From the NCBI GenBank assembly GCA_965153355.1, contig OZ231126.1:87916001-87980000 (forward strand): DNA of 64,000 bases, read 5' to 3'. Under the pieces are notes generated by a model, which searched no databases, was not told the DNA's origin, and was given only the letters and a program-made list of their open reading frames with translations. Origin of the DNA: Flaccisagitta enflata. Lineage: Eukaryota > Chaetognatha > Sagittoidea > Aphragmophora. The number at the start of each line of letters is the position of its first letter. The stretch's first letter is position 1. Shown one piece after another: positions 1-21,396 of the stretch. A program made the position numbers and the translations under genes.

Positions 1-151
1 TGACGTTCACATCAACTACGTTGAACTCAATCAATTTCTCGGATGCCTCTATGAGATTTCCGACATCTTCCTTGGACCGGGTGGACCCCCCAGAGAAGTT
101 GCCGGCCGCTGCCTCACGACTTGCCCTCAGTTCAAGTTTAAATTCTAGAGC
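1..151 (-). CDS. Partial exon of a minus-strand gene (unidentified), cut by the left edge
   Basis: Read on the minus strand this stretch is open and protein-like, with about 50 residues including ALEFKLELRASREAAAG and SKEDVGNLIEASEKLIEFN. It is preceded on that strand by a plausible acceptor (...CGACCACAG). Purines occupy the first codon position in roughly three quarters of codons in this register, which favours minus over plus. The exact antisense register on plus (2-148) is also open to a stop but gives a Cys/Gly/Pro-rich peptide. I do not recognise the family. The gene would be divergent from the exonuclease-like gene. Strand choice is an inference from composition. Confidence 0.4.
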
Positions 152-691
152 CTGTGGTCGAAATGATCTGGCCTAGAATATTGACTAAATTGCCCGTTGA
201 AAGTGACTAGTTTTGGGAAGTGTTAGACAGTTGCATTGTAAGATCGGGCGAGATTTGATTTTTGTATTCATCATTTGTTTTTTTTTTGACTAGATTCAAA
301 AGTATCGACTAGTTGTTTTGATTTTGATTTTTGATTTACAGGGTTAGCCTAACTTGAAATTTACCATCTCATGGAGAAAGTGTAAGTCGGGTTGTGTTAA
401 GTTAGCAGGTAAATATTGTTGGTTGAACTTGAGATTGACTGTTGACCCTCATGATGCCAATGTGACAGCTTGATTGGTTGGGTTTATCCGCCTGTCTGAT
501 CATTAGCCTAGGGGGTTTTTGGCTCATGGGTGTCTATGATTGTCTGGTTAGTTGCCATACACAACTCCGGCTCAGCTGTTTTGAAGTTATTAACATACTC
601 CCACCCTCCCTTTCCTTGTTTCTGTTGCCCCACTTTTCTTTCACTTTTCCTCTCACTCTTTCGATATTTGCCGCCTCCCACCGAGCGTAGA
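152..691. other. Intergenic spacer / candidate bidirectional promoter region
   Basis: AT-rich spacer between the left-edge exon and the exonuclease-like gene, with T-runs near 280 and a C/T-rich stretch at 600-680 just before the start codon. The frame of the downstream gene stays open upstream to about 530, but that extension is Cys/Phe/Ser-rich and unlike the body of the protein. I treat it as 5' UTR. No TATA box stands out. Confidence 0.3.
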
Positions 692-3600
692 ATGGGTAAA
701 AAGACGCTAAAATCGGAGCGCGACGAGTACGACAACTTTCAGGCCACCACAGGCCGAAAGAATTATGAATTTTTGGACGCTAAGACGAGGCGAGAGAGGA
801 CGTTTTGTCGGTTGGCGGAATTTGACCGCCATATGGATAAAGTGATCGCTCACGCTGACGCAGAACACGCCGCAGGTCGAAAGGTACTCGTGGTGTTAGA
901 CACAGAGAGAGACCAAGTCAACTTTGACACGTCACTTCGCAAGCGAGTCGTCGACCCCAGTGGCAAAACTGTGCCAGGGGATATTTTCTACCACCATCGA
1001 CGCGCTCTGGAAAAAGCCGGGTTGTCCCCTGAAGAAATCCGCGAGAGGGAAATCAACCAGCGGCAAAATCTTTCGAAAGCATGGCGCAAAAAGAAACCCC
1101 AACAAAAGATTCGCGACTATTATGCGTTCCAAGCTATGCGCGCCAACAAAGGGCTACTGCAATCGGATTGCCATATAATCCAAGTGGCAGTAGTGGGAGA
1201 CAAGAAGGGCGAATTTGCCTTTGTCCTCCAGGCAACCAGGATGATTGAGATCGAGTTTGATGGCATTCCTCAGCTCTCCGAGAAGTTCACGCGTTTTGTC
1301 ACTCATCCTGCTGTTTGTAGCTCCAACAATGGAATATTTGATGATATCGCGGTGATTGTCAACTCGTTTTACGGGGGTCGCCTTGATGGAATCAAATACG
1401 TCGAGATGGAATCGCTTATGGCTGACCGAAATGAAGGTGTGGCATATCCAGGAGCGCTTGCCACCTTCCACGCCACGTTCCCAGATTTGACATGGAAAAA
1501 GGATCCGCGTATTCAGATGGGACACTGGTGGGTCCATCGCCCGTCCGATCCGCAGTTGGGCTACGCCTTTACAGACGTTGGAGCATCAGCGTTGGTGCTC
1601 GGCGAAACGGAAGAAGATGCGATGTGTCCGGTTGATGTCCTGTGCTACACGTTCCCCGACCGCCCACTAAACAGCAGACCGGATGGACTGTGCCCAAACA
1701 TTGGTGATTTTGATTCGGGCATTGTTTTGTCCGTCTCTCAGCCCGCTCAACCGGCATGGTTCCTTGAATCATGTCAAAAAGCATCCGCCCATTTCCCGAA
1801 CGCTCTTATGCCATGCGACAGCTTGTCCAGCGCCCACCCACTGCTTCGCCACATCTACCAACTTTGGAAGGCAGACGAGACCCAACGCATCCAAGACCTG
1901 AAGAAGGGTTCCCTCGACTGCGACTGGGAGGACGTTGACGGTCCCTCTGATCCGGATCGTTTCAAAAGCACGCAGAAGGGTTTTGACGACTATGTGGGCG
2001 AAATGCTCAAGAACATGTCTCAAGTACCGGGCGTCTTTGATTCAAGGGCGGCCTTGGATCGTTTCTATTACGACGCCGAAGCCAGGGAGCGCTTGGAAGA
2101 AAACGAGGATGCCGCAGCCATTGTGGATGTTGATGATATTGTTGATAACGCTGACGATTCCGAATCCGAGGAGGAAGGGAAATCCAAATGGGTTCGTGGG
2201 GAAGTCCTTGAAGAAGAACAACTCCTTGGAGAAGTTAAAAACCCAGTGGAACCAATTCCAGGGCCATCCAGAGCAAAGCGAGAGGAAAGGATTCCTGACG
2301 CGATCATCATGATCGAGAGTAGTGACGAGGATGAGGAGGAGTCGGATTACGTGGTCGAGATTATTGATGATGATGAACAGAAGGTTGTCAACGAAGACTT
2401 GGCCGACATGGAAGTAGTCGAGATTGATGTCTCCAATCCAGCACCGGGCCCCAGCTCTGTTGACGTCCCGGTCTCGATGGAGCATCTAGCTCGGGCTGCT
2501 CTCCCTGTTGCGGCGGATTCCGATACATCCTTTGAAAGGAACTTGGAGTCGTTCTTGGCACATCCGGCGATTGAATGCTCGACGAATCTTTATCCGTGGC
2601 GGGTTACAAAATTGGCGTCTCTCATGCGTGGTGGGAAATATAACAAGGACAAGCTTCTCCGAGAATTGCCGAAACGCCACGCTCCTGAGCATCTCGCTGC
2701 CGCGGCTTGCACTTTCAATTTGACGACTCATCATGCCGAGCAACTTCTGCGCGTCGTCCTTCCCATTGTGGCAGAGAGATGGAACGCGGACGAGAAGGCG
2801 CGCTTTCTCAAGGATCTTGCGTCATCGCCGATCATGCCAATTAACACAGCTGCTCGCGTGCTGGGATACGAACGTCCTGATCCGTTGCTGGTCTTGTTCA
2901 TGTCACCGGTCGAAACACGCAATATTTTGGAGGATAAGACGGACATTGCGGGAATGTGCGTTGCCTTCTATGGTCGCATTTACAACATGCCAATAGATGA
3001 GAAGTTGCAGTTGGCCAAGTGCCAAGCATTTTACGACAAGCAACAGTACAGCCACTACTCCCAAGTCCTCCAACCAAAGCATCTGCTGAAAGTGGTTTCG
3101 GATGTCTGCGCGCTGTACGGTTGGCCATATCCAGCGTCGATGCTCCGTGAGCGGATTCCCGCGCTCCTCACAACGGTCGCCGGTGACGTTACGCGTGGTG
3201 CGACCTCCGTTGATATGGCCATCAAGCGTATCTCTTTGCTCGGCGAGAATGAGTCCCTTCGACCTGATATCATTCGCGCCCTTTCGGCGCGTACGCTCGG
3301 TACGCAAATCCTTCGCAATTATTTTGCCCGGGAGTGGAATAAGGTGATTCCACCCGTGGTCCTTGATGCTCCCCGTATTCAGTGCGACTTGTCAGATAGG
3401 TTCCATCAGTTTGTCGACGACAACCAGCCAATCCGCACTTATGATGAAATGAAGAATGTCGTCAACAACGTCCTTTGCACGGCGGACAAGATGATGGTTT
3501 CGTGGCACTACCTTAATGACTTACGGTGCCCGGATCAAATTATCTCCCTCATGTCTTTTCGGGCAGCTTTGACCGCCACGTCGTACCATTTCTTCATCTT

Positions 3601-3940
3601 GGGTCCAGATGCTCTCCCGAGTGAGGCCGTGCAGCATTTCCTTCACGCAATCTCATCGAAGGAGGTCCTTGCGTCTGCGGAGAAGCCCTTCCGGAGCTTC
3701 TCCAAGCTCTACGTGAACACGCACGTCCGCCGTTTTCGGTGTCTCAGCAAGCATGCTCGTCATGACAGCGGTTCGTTCCTCGACCAATCCTCCGGGCTGG
3801 TTCTTCAGCAGAAACATTGCTGTTCCTTCTTCCGCGACTATCTGACGCGTTTCGATGAGTGTTCGCCGCTGTTCTTCCTGCATGTTTCGGCATCTTTATT
3901 CATCTTGGAGTTCTTTCCGTGGGACGAGCCGGCGAATTGA
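692..3940 (+). CDS. Intronless gene for DEDDy-type 3'-5' exonuclease-domain protein (1,082 aa)
   Basis: Start chosen at 692 because A at -3 and G at +4 fit Kozak and the protein becomes charged and well composed from here (MGKKTLKSERDEYDNF). Residues about 65-300 follow the DnaQ-like DEDDy pattern. Exo I is VVLDTE (D70, E72). A strand-like IIQVAVV lies at 162-168. Exo II is NGIFDDIAVI (D217/D218). Exo III is RPSDPQLGYAFTD (Y291, D295), matching the RP...Q..YA..D signature. Residues about 467-585 are highly acidic with two PGPS motifs and a SUMO-interaction-like VVEII run. Residues 600-1082 are globular but unrecognised. There is no RNase D HRDC or Mut7-C domain that I can see. Such domains act on RNA or DNA 3' ends; the substrate here is unknown. 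A 3.2-kb uninterrupted frame is odd beside multi-exon neighbours and may reflect retroposition or a domesticated element. Confidence 0.75.
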   Translation: MGKKTLKSERDEYDNFQATTGRKNYEFLDAKTRRERTFCRLAEFDRHMDKVIAHADAEHAAGRKVLVVLDTERDQVNFDTSLRKRVVDPSGKTVPGDIFYHHRRALEKAGLSPEEIREREINQRQNLSKAWRKKKPQQKIRDYYAFQAMRANKGLLQSDCHIIQVAVVGDKKGEFAFVLQATRMIEIEFDGIPQLSEKFTRFVTHPAVCSSNNGIFDDIAVIVNSFYGGRLDGIKYVEMESLMADRNEGVAYPGALATFHATFPDLTWKKDPRIQMGHWWVHRPSDPQLGYAFTDVGASALVLGETEEDAMCPVDVLCYTFPDRPLNSRPDGLCPNIGDFDSGIVLSVSQPAQPAWFLESCQKASAHFPNALMPCDSLSSAHPLLRHIYQLWKADETQRIQDLKKGSLDCDWEDVDGPSDPDRFKSTQKGFDDYVGEMLKNMSQVPGVFDSRAALDRFYYDAEARERLEENEDAAAIVDVDDIVDNADDSESEEEGKSKWVRGEVLEEEQLLGEVKNPVEPIPGPSRAKREERIPDAIIMIESSDEDEEESDYVVEIIDDDEQKVVNEDLADMEVVEIDVSNPAPGPSSVDVPVSMEHLARAALPVAADSDTSFERNLESFLAHPAIECSTNLYPWRVTKLASLMRGGKYNKDKLLRELPKRHAPEHLAAAACTFNLTTHHAEQLLRVVLPIVAERWNADEKARFLKDLASSPIMPINTAARVLGYERPDPLLVLFMSPVETRNILEDKTDIAGMCVAFYGRIYNMPIDEKLQLAKCQAFYDKQQYSHYSQVLQPKHLLKVVSDVCALYGWPYPASMLRERIPALLTTVAGDVTRGATSVDMAIKRISLLGENESLRPDIIRALSARTLGTQILRNYFAREWNKVIPPVVLDAPRIQCDLSDRFHQFVDDNQPIRTYDEMKNVVNNVLCTADKMMVSWHYLNDLRCPDQIISLMSFRAALTATSYHFFILGPDALPSEAVQHFLHAISSKEVLASAEKPFRSFSKLYVNTHVRRFRCLSKHARHDSGSFLDQSSGLVLQQKHCCSFFRDYLTRFDECSPLFFLHVSASLFILEFFPWDEPAN

Positions 3941-4036
3941 GGTGTGGTCCGAGGGATCACCTCCAGTATTCCGTTTTTTTTAATCGTGGTTTTTGTTTTT
4001 GTGGATCCTTGATTGTTTTTTTGTACAGTGTCTCTT

Positions 4037-4042
4037 ATTAAA
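4037..4042 (+). terminator. Candidate polyadenylation signal of the exonuclease-like gene
   Basis: ATTAAA lies about 97 bases past the stop codon, followed by T/GT-rich sequence. It is the commonest variant of AATAAA. Inferred from position only. Confidence 0.4.
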
Positions 4043-4334
4043 TGTTTTCGTTTCTTGTGGCTTCGCGTTTATTTGGGCTGCGGGATTCACTGACAGGCAT
4101 GTCTGTTGGCTGCTTTCGCGACCTTTCTACTGGTTTATGCATGTGCGTGTGTTTGCCCAAGTGGGGGGTGTATGATTCTCGTTTGCATGTCGCGGTATGC
4201 GCTTGTTTTCTCCGCGCCTCTGCCTTTTTCACGTTTTTCCGCCGTCAGTCTGCCCGTTGTGTGGTTCTTGCTAGCTGGGGAGGGGTTAGATCTCAGTCAG
4301 CTTGGCGCGTTTGCTCTGTGAATCTCGCCTTATC

Positions 4335-4380
4335 ACTGAGGGGTTTAGGTTTGGGTTTGGGTTAGGGTTTTTAGGGGGTT
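4335..4380 (+). repeat. Degenerate TTTAGGG/TTAGGG telomere-like tract
   Basis: Successive G-rich heptamer/hexamer units (GGTTTAGG, TTTGGG, GGTTAGGG, TTTTTAGG) form an interstitial telomere-like patch. Related patches in the opposite orientation lie at 31285-31395 and 40060-40150. Confidence 0.5.
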
Positions 4381-5095
4381 AGACGCCGGGGACGTCGTCT
4401 TCGTGGGAGGGGAAGCTACTGTTGTACACGGACCTAGGGGACGGCATCTATCTTCTTTCTTTCTTCTTGCTATCGCTATCTCTTTCCCTCAACCTCGCGC
4501 TACGCGCACGCCTTGGACCTTCCTTCTCAGTTTCAGCAGGACCCGGAGCACTGTGCGATGACGAATGCCGCTTTGAGCGTGGAAGCTACGGTTAACCTAG
4601 GCCAGGACCAATCGTTGCTCAGGGCTTACCGGCGAGCTTTCTGACTGGCTTCTTCACCAGCTTCTACACCGGCTTTCTAGCCGGCGACCGACGATATAAA
4701 AGAGAGATCTGAGAAGAGCAAATAATTCCGTCTTGGGCAGTCTATCGCGCTACGTCTTGAGTATTTTCTAGCCTGCGCGCTAGTCCTTCGTTCGTCGTCG
4801 TCATCGTTCGTCGTCGTCGACTTCGTCGTCGTCATCGTTCGTCGTCGTCAACGTTTATATTGCCGTATCCATTGTCGTTACCCGTTATCATTGCCGTTCT
4901 CGTTGCTTATTCATTGAGTATATATATGCGCTTTTCTTCCTTTATATCAGGGTTTCTTATTAGTATCTCCCCCCCTAGTTCAGTCAGTCCCCCTGGGGCA
5001 GTTAGCATTAGTTATCCCGCGGGCCCTCTCTCTCCTTAGGCCATCCTCCTGTTAGGCTAGTTCTAAGGGTCGGGGCTTTCTTTTGGCAGGCGAGC

Positions 5096-5143
<48 letters not shown>

Positions 5144-5191
5144 GGCCCCCTTTAGATTCTCTCTTTTTCCCCCTACGATAGACAATGTACA
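4381..5191 (+). other. GC-rich block with TATA box and TCG repeats; possible promoter or solo LTR
   Basis: This block is richer in GC than its surroundings. It holds a TATAAA at 4695, a (TCG)n-rich pyrimidine region at 4790-4850 and a (CT)n run at 5103-5141. It starts TGTTGTACAC (4420) and ends CAATGTACA (5191), as an LTR would, but I find no matching short target duplication at those ends and no second copy. It could instead be the promoter and 5' UTR of the EGF/SEA gene, whose first exon is missing. Both readings are weak. Confidence 0.25.
4695..4700 (+). promoter_or_regulatory. Candidate TATA box
   Basis: TATAAA in the context CGATATAAAAGAG, inside the GC-rich block and about 1.2 kb upstream of the first recognised exon of the EGF/SEA gene. 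No transcript start can be confirmed. Confidence 0.3.
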
Positions 5192-5329
5192 CCTGACTGT
5201 TAGGGATGACATCAAACCATTGATTTATAGTTCAAAGCCATAACTCAAGCCTGGTTACTCTTAAAATGTTGGAGAGTCGGGCATCCTTGCTTGCTGCCAA
5301 AGCGTGACACTTGCCTTATACTTCATTTG

Positions 5330-5640
5330 CTTAAAAAACTGCAGTAATTAAAAAGAATTGTGAGAGTGATAGTGTTTGATTGTAACAATTGACTTCAATC
5401 ACTCTTATATTGATTTGATATGTTTATAATCAATTTTTTGGTTCTCGTATCTATTCAATTGACAATCAGATCTAGGTTACCTAACTTAAGTAACCAGATA
5501 AAAAACCATTCCTGTATTAACTAGTGGTTGGAAAAATAAGAACTTCCTAAGAAGTGTTTGAGCCTCAAATCACTGTAGAAATAAGAACACTGAGCCTCAG
5601 ATAAAAATAACATGTTCTCATAAAAACAAATGAGTGTAAC
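5330..5640. mobile_element. AT-rich MITE ending CAAATGAGTG|TA
   Basis: AT-rich segment with the recurring motifs ATAAGAAC and 'GAGCCTCA', ending in CAAATGAGTG next to TA. The same end closes the MITE at 24541-24967, which has a clear TA duplication. The left end is not well defined here. Confidence 0.45.
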
Positions 5641-5654
5641 ACATTTTTGGGGGT

Positions 5655-5874
5655 TTTTAGTCGCGTGCTACGCGACTCTACACCCCGCTATGTCGGTCCG
5701 TTGGTCGGTCGGTCAGTCGGTTGGTTGGAAGGTCGGTCCCCATTTTACTTTTTCGGCCTTTTTGAGCTTTTTAGCATACGGCTCCTGCCCAGCCCAGATG
5801 ACCAAGTGACCTTCTCCAGCACTGCTCCTGCCCACCCACACGCGACTAGGGTAGCCGTGTATCCGGCCTTGTTT
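5655..5874 (-). mobile_element. Family A element (hairpin + ACAAGGCC ends)
   Basis: Reads, on plus, from TTTTTAGTCGCGTGCTACGC (the hairpin end) through GGTCGGTCGG repeats and CCTGCCCACCC to CCGTGTATCCGGCCTTGTTTT. It lies just 40 bases before an exon acceptor of the EGF/SEA gene. Confidence 0.8.
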
Positions 5875-5914
5875 TCCACGATCCTCTCGATTTAACCATA
5901 ATTGTTATCCACAG

Positions 5915-17696
<11,782 letters not shown>

Positions 17697-18289
17697 TTCT
17701 TAAATAGTTGCATATTAACATAAACACATTCACGCAAAAGCAACTTATCCTTAGTTCTTAATTAGTGGTACAACTGGTTCATTCACTTACCAAGCTCATT
17801 TTTAACCTAGATTTTTAGCCCTTTATCATTATCTCATTCTCTCATTACGATCGTGGTCCCTAATAAGTGGCACATTCACTTATCATGATCTTATTCAAGC
17901 CACATCGTGCTTCATCATCGTCTTATTCTCTTAACCGGATCAAAGTCCCTTAATACTGGAACATTTACTTGTCATGATCAATAATCATCTTTAAGTTAAC
18001 TACAAAAAGTCTTCCCTTGTTTTATTGCTATACACTTCTCATGCTCATCTTCATGTCATTAATCATGAGGCTCTTGGCTCGGTAATGTCGATCTCTCATA
18101 TATTTTGCAACATAATGAACATTTTTATCAAACTTTCTGCGACTATGATAGTTCTGAAAAATAGAAAAAAGACTAACCAAATTCACTGGTTTTTGTAGAT
18201 TGTAACCTAACATTTCATAGATATTCGTCTTAACTCTGAAAATCGTCACAACAATTTTTGTTTGAAAGACTCCCTTCAAAGCTTACTTA
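17697..18289. other. 3' flank of the EGF/SEA gene
   Basis: AT-rich with repeated phrases such as 'CCTTAGTTCTTAA' (17688-17705 and 17749-17763) and 'TCATTCTCTCATT'; probably 3' UTR then spacer. No poly(A) signal of AATAAA type was seen. Confidence 0.3.
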
Positions 18290-18889
18290 ACAGGGTGAGC
18301 AAAAAAATTGGCACAAACATAAGAGTGTAGAAACAGCACTTAACTGTACTCTGATAAGATAAAATTTGGATCATAACCTCACAACTAGTTCTACTACACA
18401 GTGATATAGGCCGTCATTCACTTGTCCAATTGCTGTTCCCATTAAAAGGCATCAAAGTTGAACCACAGAGTCAGATTTTGCAAGAATTTTACTGGCCAAA
18501 TATGAAGAAATAGAAACTTTAATTAGTCTAGTGTTTTTCTCTTGCTTGGTGTCCCCTGCAAGTCAGTGTCATACACAACATGTAACCTTGATGTTAGATA
18601 GTCATACCAATTGATGATCGGGTCAGGGGGATTATAAATGTCTGACAAAATCAAGAAAAATAGTTTTATCAAGAGAATGGTGAAAATCAAAGTACACAGA
18701 CTATAAGTGGCCATCATGATAATTCATTTTCTAGACCATTTCTATTACCTATAGCCATCAGTATCAGCTTACTAGTATTTCAAATTACTGAAATTAAGTA
18801 TTTGATTTATATCATGATGGTGTTTGCTCTGCATTGTATTATCTTTTAATGCTTCATCAGAGTTGTGCCAAATGTTTTGCTCATCCTGT
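18290..18889. mobile_element. TA-flanked inverted-repeat MITE (P9)
   Basis: Ends ACAGGGTGAGCAAAAAAATT and TTTTGCTCATCCTGT, flanked by TA on both sides, with TTGGCACAA/TTGTGCCAA next. The ACAGGGTG start is shared with P1, P2 and 29312. Confidence 0.7.
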
Positions 18890-18929
18890 TATACTTTTAC
18901 ATCAATCAACTTAACTACAGTTGACTCCA

Positions 18930-19100
18930 ATACTCCGAGATGAGTATCCATTTCAAGAGGTAACTGTACTCTATGTGTGTTTCCCTCCGAAATTTGCCCC
19001 AGGACGTCCCCTTGCAGATTTAAGACACATACCAACGGGCGCGGGCCAAGACCAAGACTAATCTCTATGTTGATGACTCATCAAATTCTGACGGTCATAA
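18930..19100. other. Spacer without a recognised feature
   Basis: Short unremarkable stretch containing 'CCAGGACGTCCCCTTGCAG' (19000-19018); no frame or repeat assigned. Confidence 0.3.
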
Positions 19101-19110
19101 CAACTGTATA

Positions 19111-19210
19111 CAGTTACACCCCGCTATAACCAACCCAAGAGTAATGGAAGTTTGCTTATAACAGACAAAATTTGTAGGTCCCTTGACATCTGTTATTGCG
19201 GGGTTCATAT
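19111..19210 (+). mobile_element. Short pogo/Tigger-like MITE
   Basis: Starts TA-CAGTTACACCCCGCTATAACC and ends GTTATTGCGGGGTTCATA..TA. The CAGTT..CCCCGCTATAAC terminus is the pogo/Tigger type and matches 62246-62422. Confidence 0.6.
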
Positions 19211-19513
19211 GTATTTCAAATCCATTTCCTGAATAAGATGTAAATTAATGTACATACCAACGAACATTTGAACATTTGAAATTCCTAAAGAATTGATAGA
19301 AAGTGTACAGGTTTATTGACATTTTTTTTTTCATTCATTCAATTTCTTGATTTTCTTGCCGGTTGCGATCAGAGAAATAATGGTTAAGGACTAATGCAAT
19401 AAATTCTAATCGCTGGGAGGAACCTTGTTTCAACTTTATTGCATTGTTAGTCGTTTTGGTTAAATGAATAAAAAAAAGTCGTATTCTAACTCTAGTTGTC
19501 AGCACTCAGTACA

Positions 19514-19866
19514 GGAACAAGGCCAACACCTATAAGTCGCGTGCAAGACTTACAGACTAAGAATGACCTAGAATGACTTTCAAAGACTTAGAATGACTTA
19601 AAATGATCAAAAAGGACTTAAAATAACTAAAAACCTAATGACCAAAAATGACTTAAAATAACTTATAATGACTTTAAATGACTTAGAATGACTCAAAATG
19701 ACTTAGAATAACTATTAATGACTTATAATGACTTAAAATGACCGAAGAGTTGTATTACAAAAAAGTAAAGCCTGACGGATGGACCAACGGATGGACCAAT
19801 GGACCGACAGACGGACCGACAAAGCTGGGTGTAGACTGTAGAGTCACGTGCACGCGACTAAAAAGC
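19514..19866 (+). mobile_element. Family A element carrying a ~10-bp AATGACTTA minisatellite
   Basis: ACAAGGCCAACACCTATAAG start and subterminal AGTCGCGTGCA. It then has about 15 units of AATGACTTAA-like repeat, GGACCGACAGACGGACCGAC core and hairpin AGTCACGTGCACGCGACTAAAA. Confidence 0.85.
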
Positions 19867-20170
19867 AAGATAATTGATTCTTTAAACAGATAAAAGCAGA
19901 TGAAATGATATGCAGTCCGCCTGAAAGAGGCAATTACAGAGAGACCGACAAACAGACAGACAAATACTGAGTGCGGCTCATTTCAGAAACGCTTAGGAAC
20001 TGGAAATGTGGCCTCAAAATGACCCAGATGGCTCTAGAATGAGGAAAAATCCAGATAGCTACAAATGTTGCATGCCAATGTTGTGAACGAAAACAACACC
20101 TGAAACAGTGAACTTTATTAGGTTTAAGTTGTGTTATGATAAAAGAGAATATATACTTTCTTCACCTCAA

Positions 20171-20338
20171 TTTTCAGTCGCGTGCTATCCGTCCGTCGGT
20201 CCGTCCATCCATCACACTTTACGGTTTTGCGGTTTTTGGCCTCACTCCCGCTGCCAAAATGATCAAGTGACCTCAAATTTGGCCCCTACCCCCCCCCCCC
20301 CGCACGCGACCGGGGTAGCCGTGTATCCGGCCTTGTTT
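20171..20338 (-). mobile_element. Family A element, reversed
   Basis: TTTTCAGTCGCGTGCTATCC through CACGCGACCGGGGTAGCCGTG to ATCCGGCCTTGTTTTTT. Confidence 0.8.
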
Positions 20339-20618
20339 TTTATATACGCTGTCAATGATGGTCTGGGACTTTATTCCACCGCGAATGATGATCTTATTAT
20401 TCCAGGCAGTTACTTCTATTCAATTCTAGTCAATTCTGGAACCGGTAGTCGCGCAAATTGCGTTGGAAAGATAAATATATGTTTGGATGTTATCATCATG
20501 TTAAAATGACCTCGATAACATAATTAGCTACAAATTTGGAATGATGGCTCTCATGGCTTTAGAGTTAAGAATTATCAAAACAACTTCAGTTTTCTCACTG
20601 GGAAGCTTATTTCTCTCG

Positions 20619-20705
20619 TCGCTTGCACGCGACTCTACACCTTGGTTTATCGGTCCGTCGCCCCGTTAATCCTTCAGTCCATTCATCCATCCATCCCTCC
20701 ATAAA
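20619..20705 (-). mobile_element. Family A fragment (hairpin end only)
   Basis: CGTCGCTTGCACGCGACTCTACACC followed by CGGTCCGTCGCC and CCATCCATCC; the CCGGCCTTGT end is missing. Confidence 0.6.
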
Positions 20706-20822
20706 TATTTTCAAATGAATAGTTTTTTGTCCCTTCTATGTAAAAAATATATGATGCGATTACGGTTTATTTAATTACGTAATCAATTAGTAAATTTGCG
20801 CTTTAATATTTCATCGCTAACA

Positions 20823-20925
20823 TCACCTTTGTGATTTGATGGGTGTGTTTTGAACGGGTGAATGTTTGACTTATTGATGCTGCCTTCCTTTACTAGCTAA
20901 ATGAATTTGAATTTGGATTAGGCTG
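20823..20925 (+). repeat. Dispersed repeat, inverse copy at 49557-49665
   Basis: TTTGAACGGGTGAATGTTTG and GCCTTCCTTTACTAGCTAAA recur in antisense at 49557-49665 (AGCTAGTAAAGGAAGGC; CATTCACCCGTTCAAAAC). Confidence 0.6.
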
Positions 20926-21395
20926 GTGTCATGCTAAGCCAACTGAGGACGGGTGGAATTCGTCAATTTTACATGTCGGAAAATTATAGAAAATCATACA
21001 TCATTATGTAGCCTAGCTATTATTACATATGGATCCATACTTGGATTTTCTTAAGAACGCTCATTTTTCATGCAAATTAGGCTTAAAAAGGTATTATAGG
21101 CAGTTTTACTACTAAAGAATTTAGCTAAATACAATAAAGAAATCAATATGACAGTAAAATTCTTATTGATAACGTTCAAGCAATCATGTGTGATCATATG
21201 TTGCTAAGAAATTTTTAATTTCTTAGTTTTTTAAAAAAATCTCTATGAGTACCATTTCTGGCTAGGTGGGCTGTAGGAGAAAAATTGTTTTACCCAAGCG
21301 CTTATTCAAGCCAGTGATGAGGAACCTTTAAAGGAAGCTTCATGCAAAATTTCAACCAGATCGGACAATTATTATGGAAGTTATGCCATTTTTAA
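20926..21395. other. AT-rich spacer
   Basis: No gene, tandem array or recognised element ends found in this stretch. Confidence 0.3.
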
Positions 21396-21396
21396 A

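Noticed and set aside
2-148. Plus-strand open frame at the left edge (DVHINYVELNQFLGCLYEIS...)
   Set aside because: It is the exact antisense register of the minus-strand frame. Purine-first codon bias and amino-acid make-up favour minus, so only the minus reading is annotated.
530-691. Upstream extension of the exonuclease-like protein (MSMIVWLVAIHNSG...)
   Set aside because: It relies on a non-ATG start and is Cys/Phe/Ser-rich; the ATG at 692 has a good Kozak context and begins sequence matching the rest of the protein in style.
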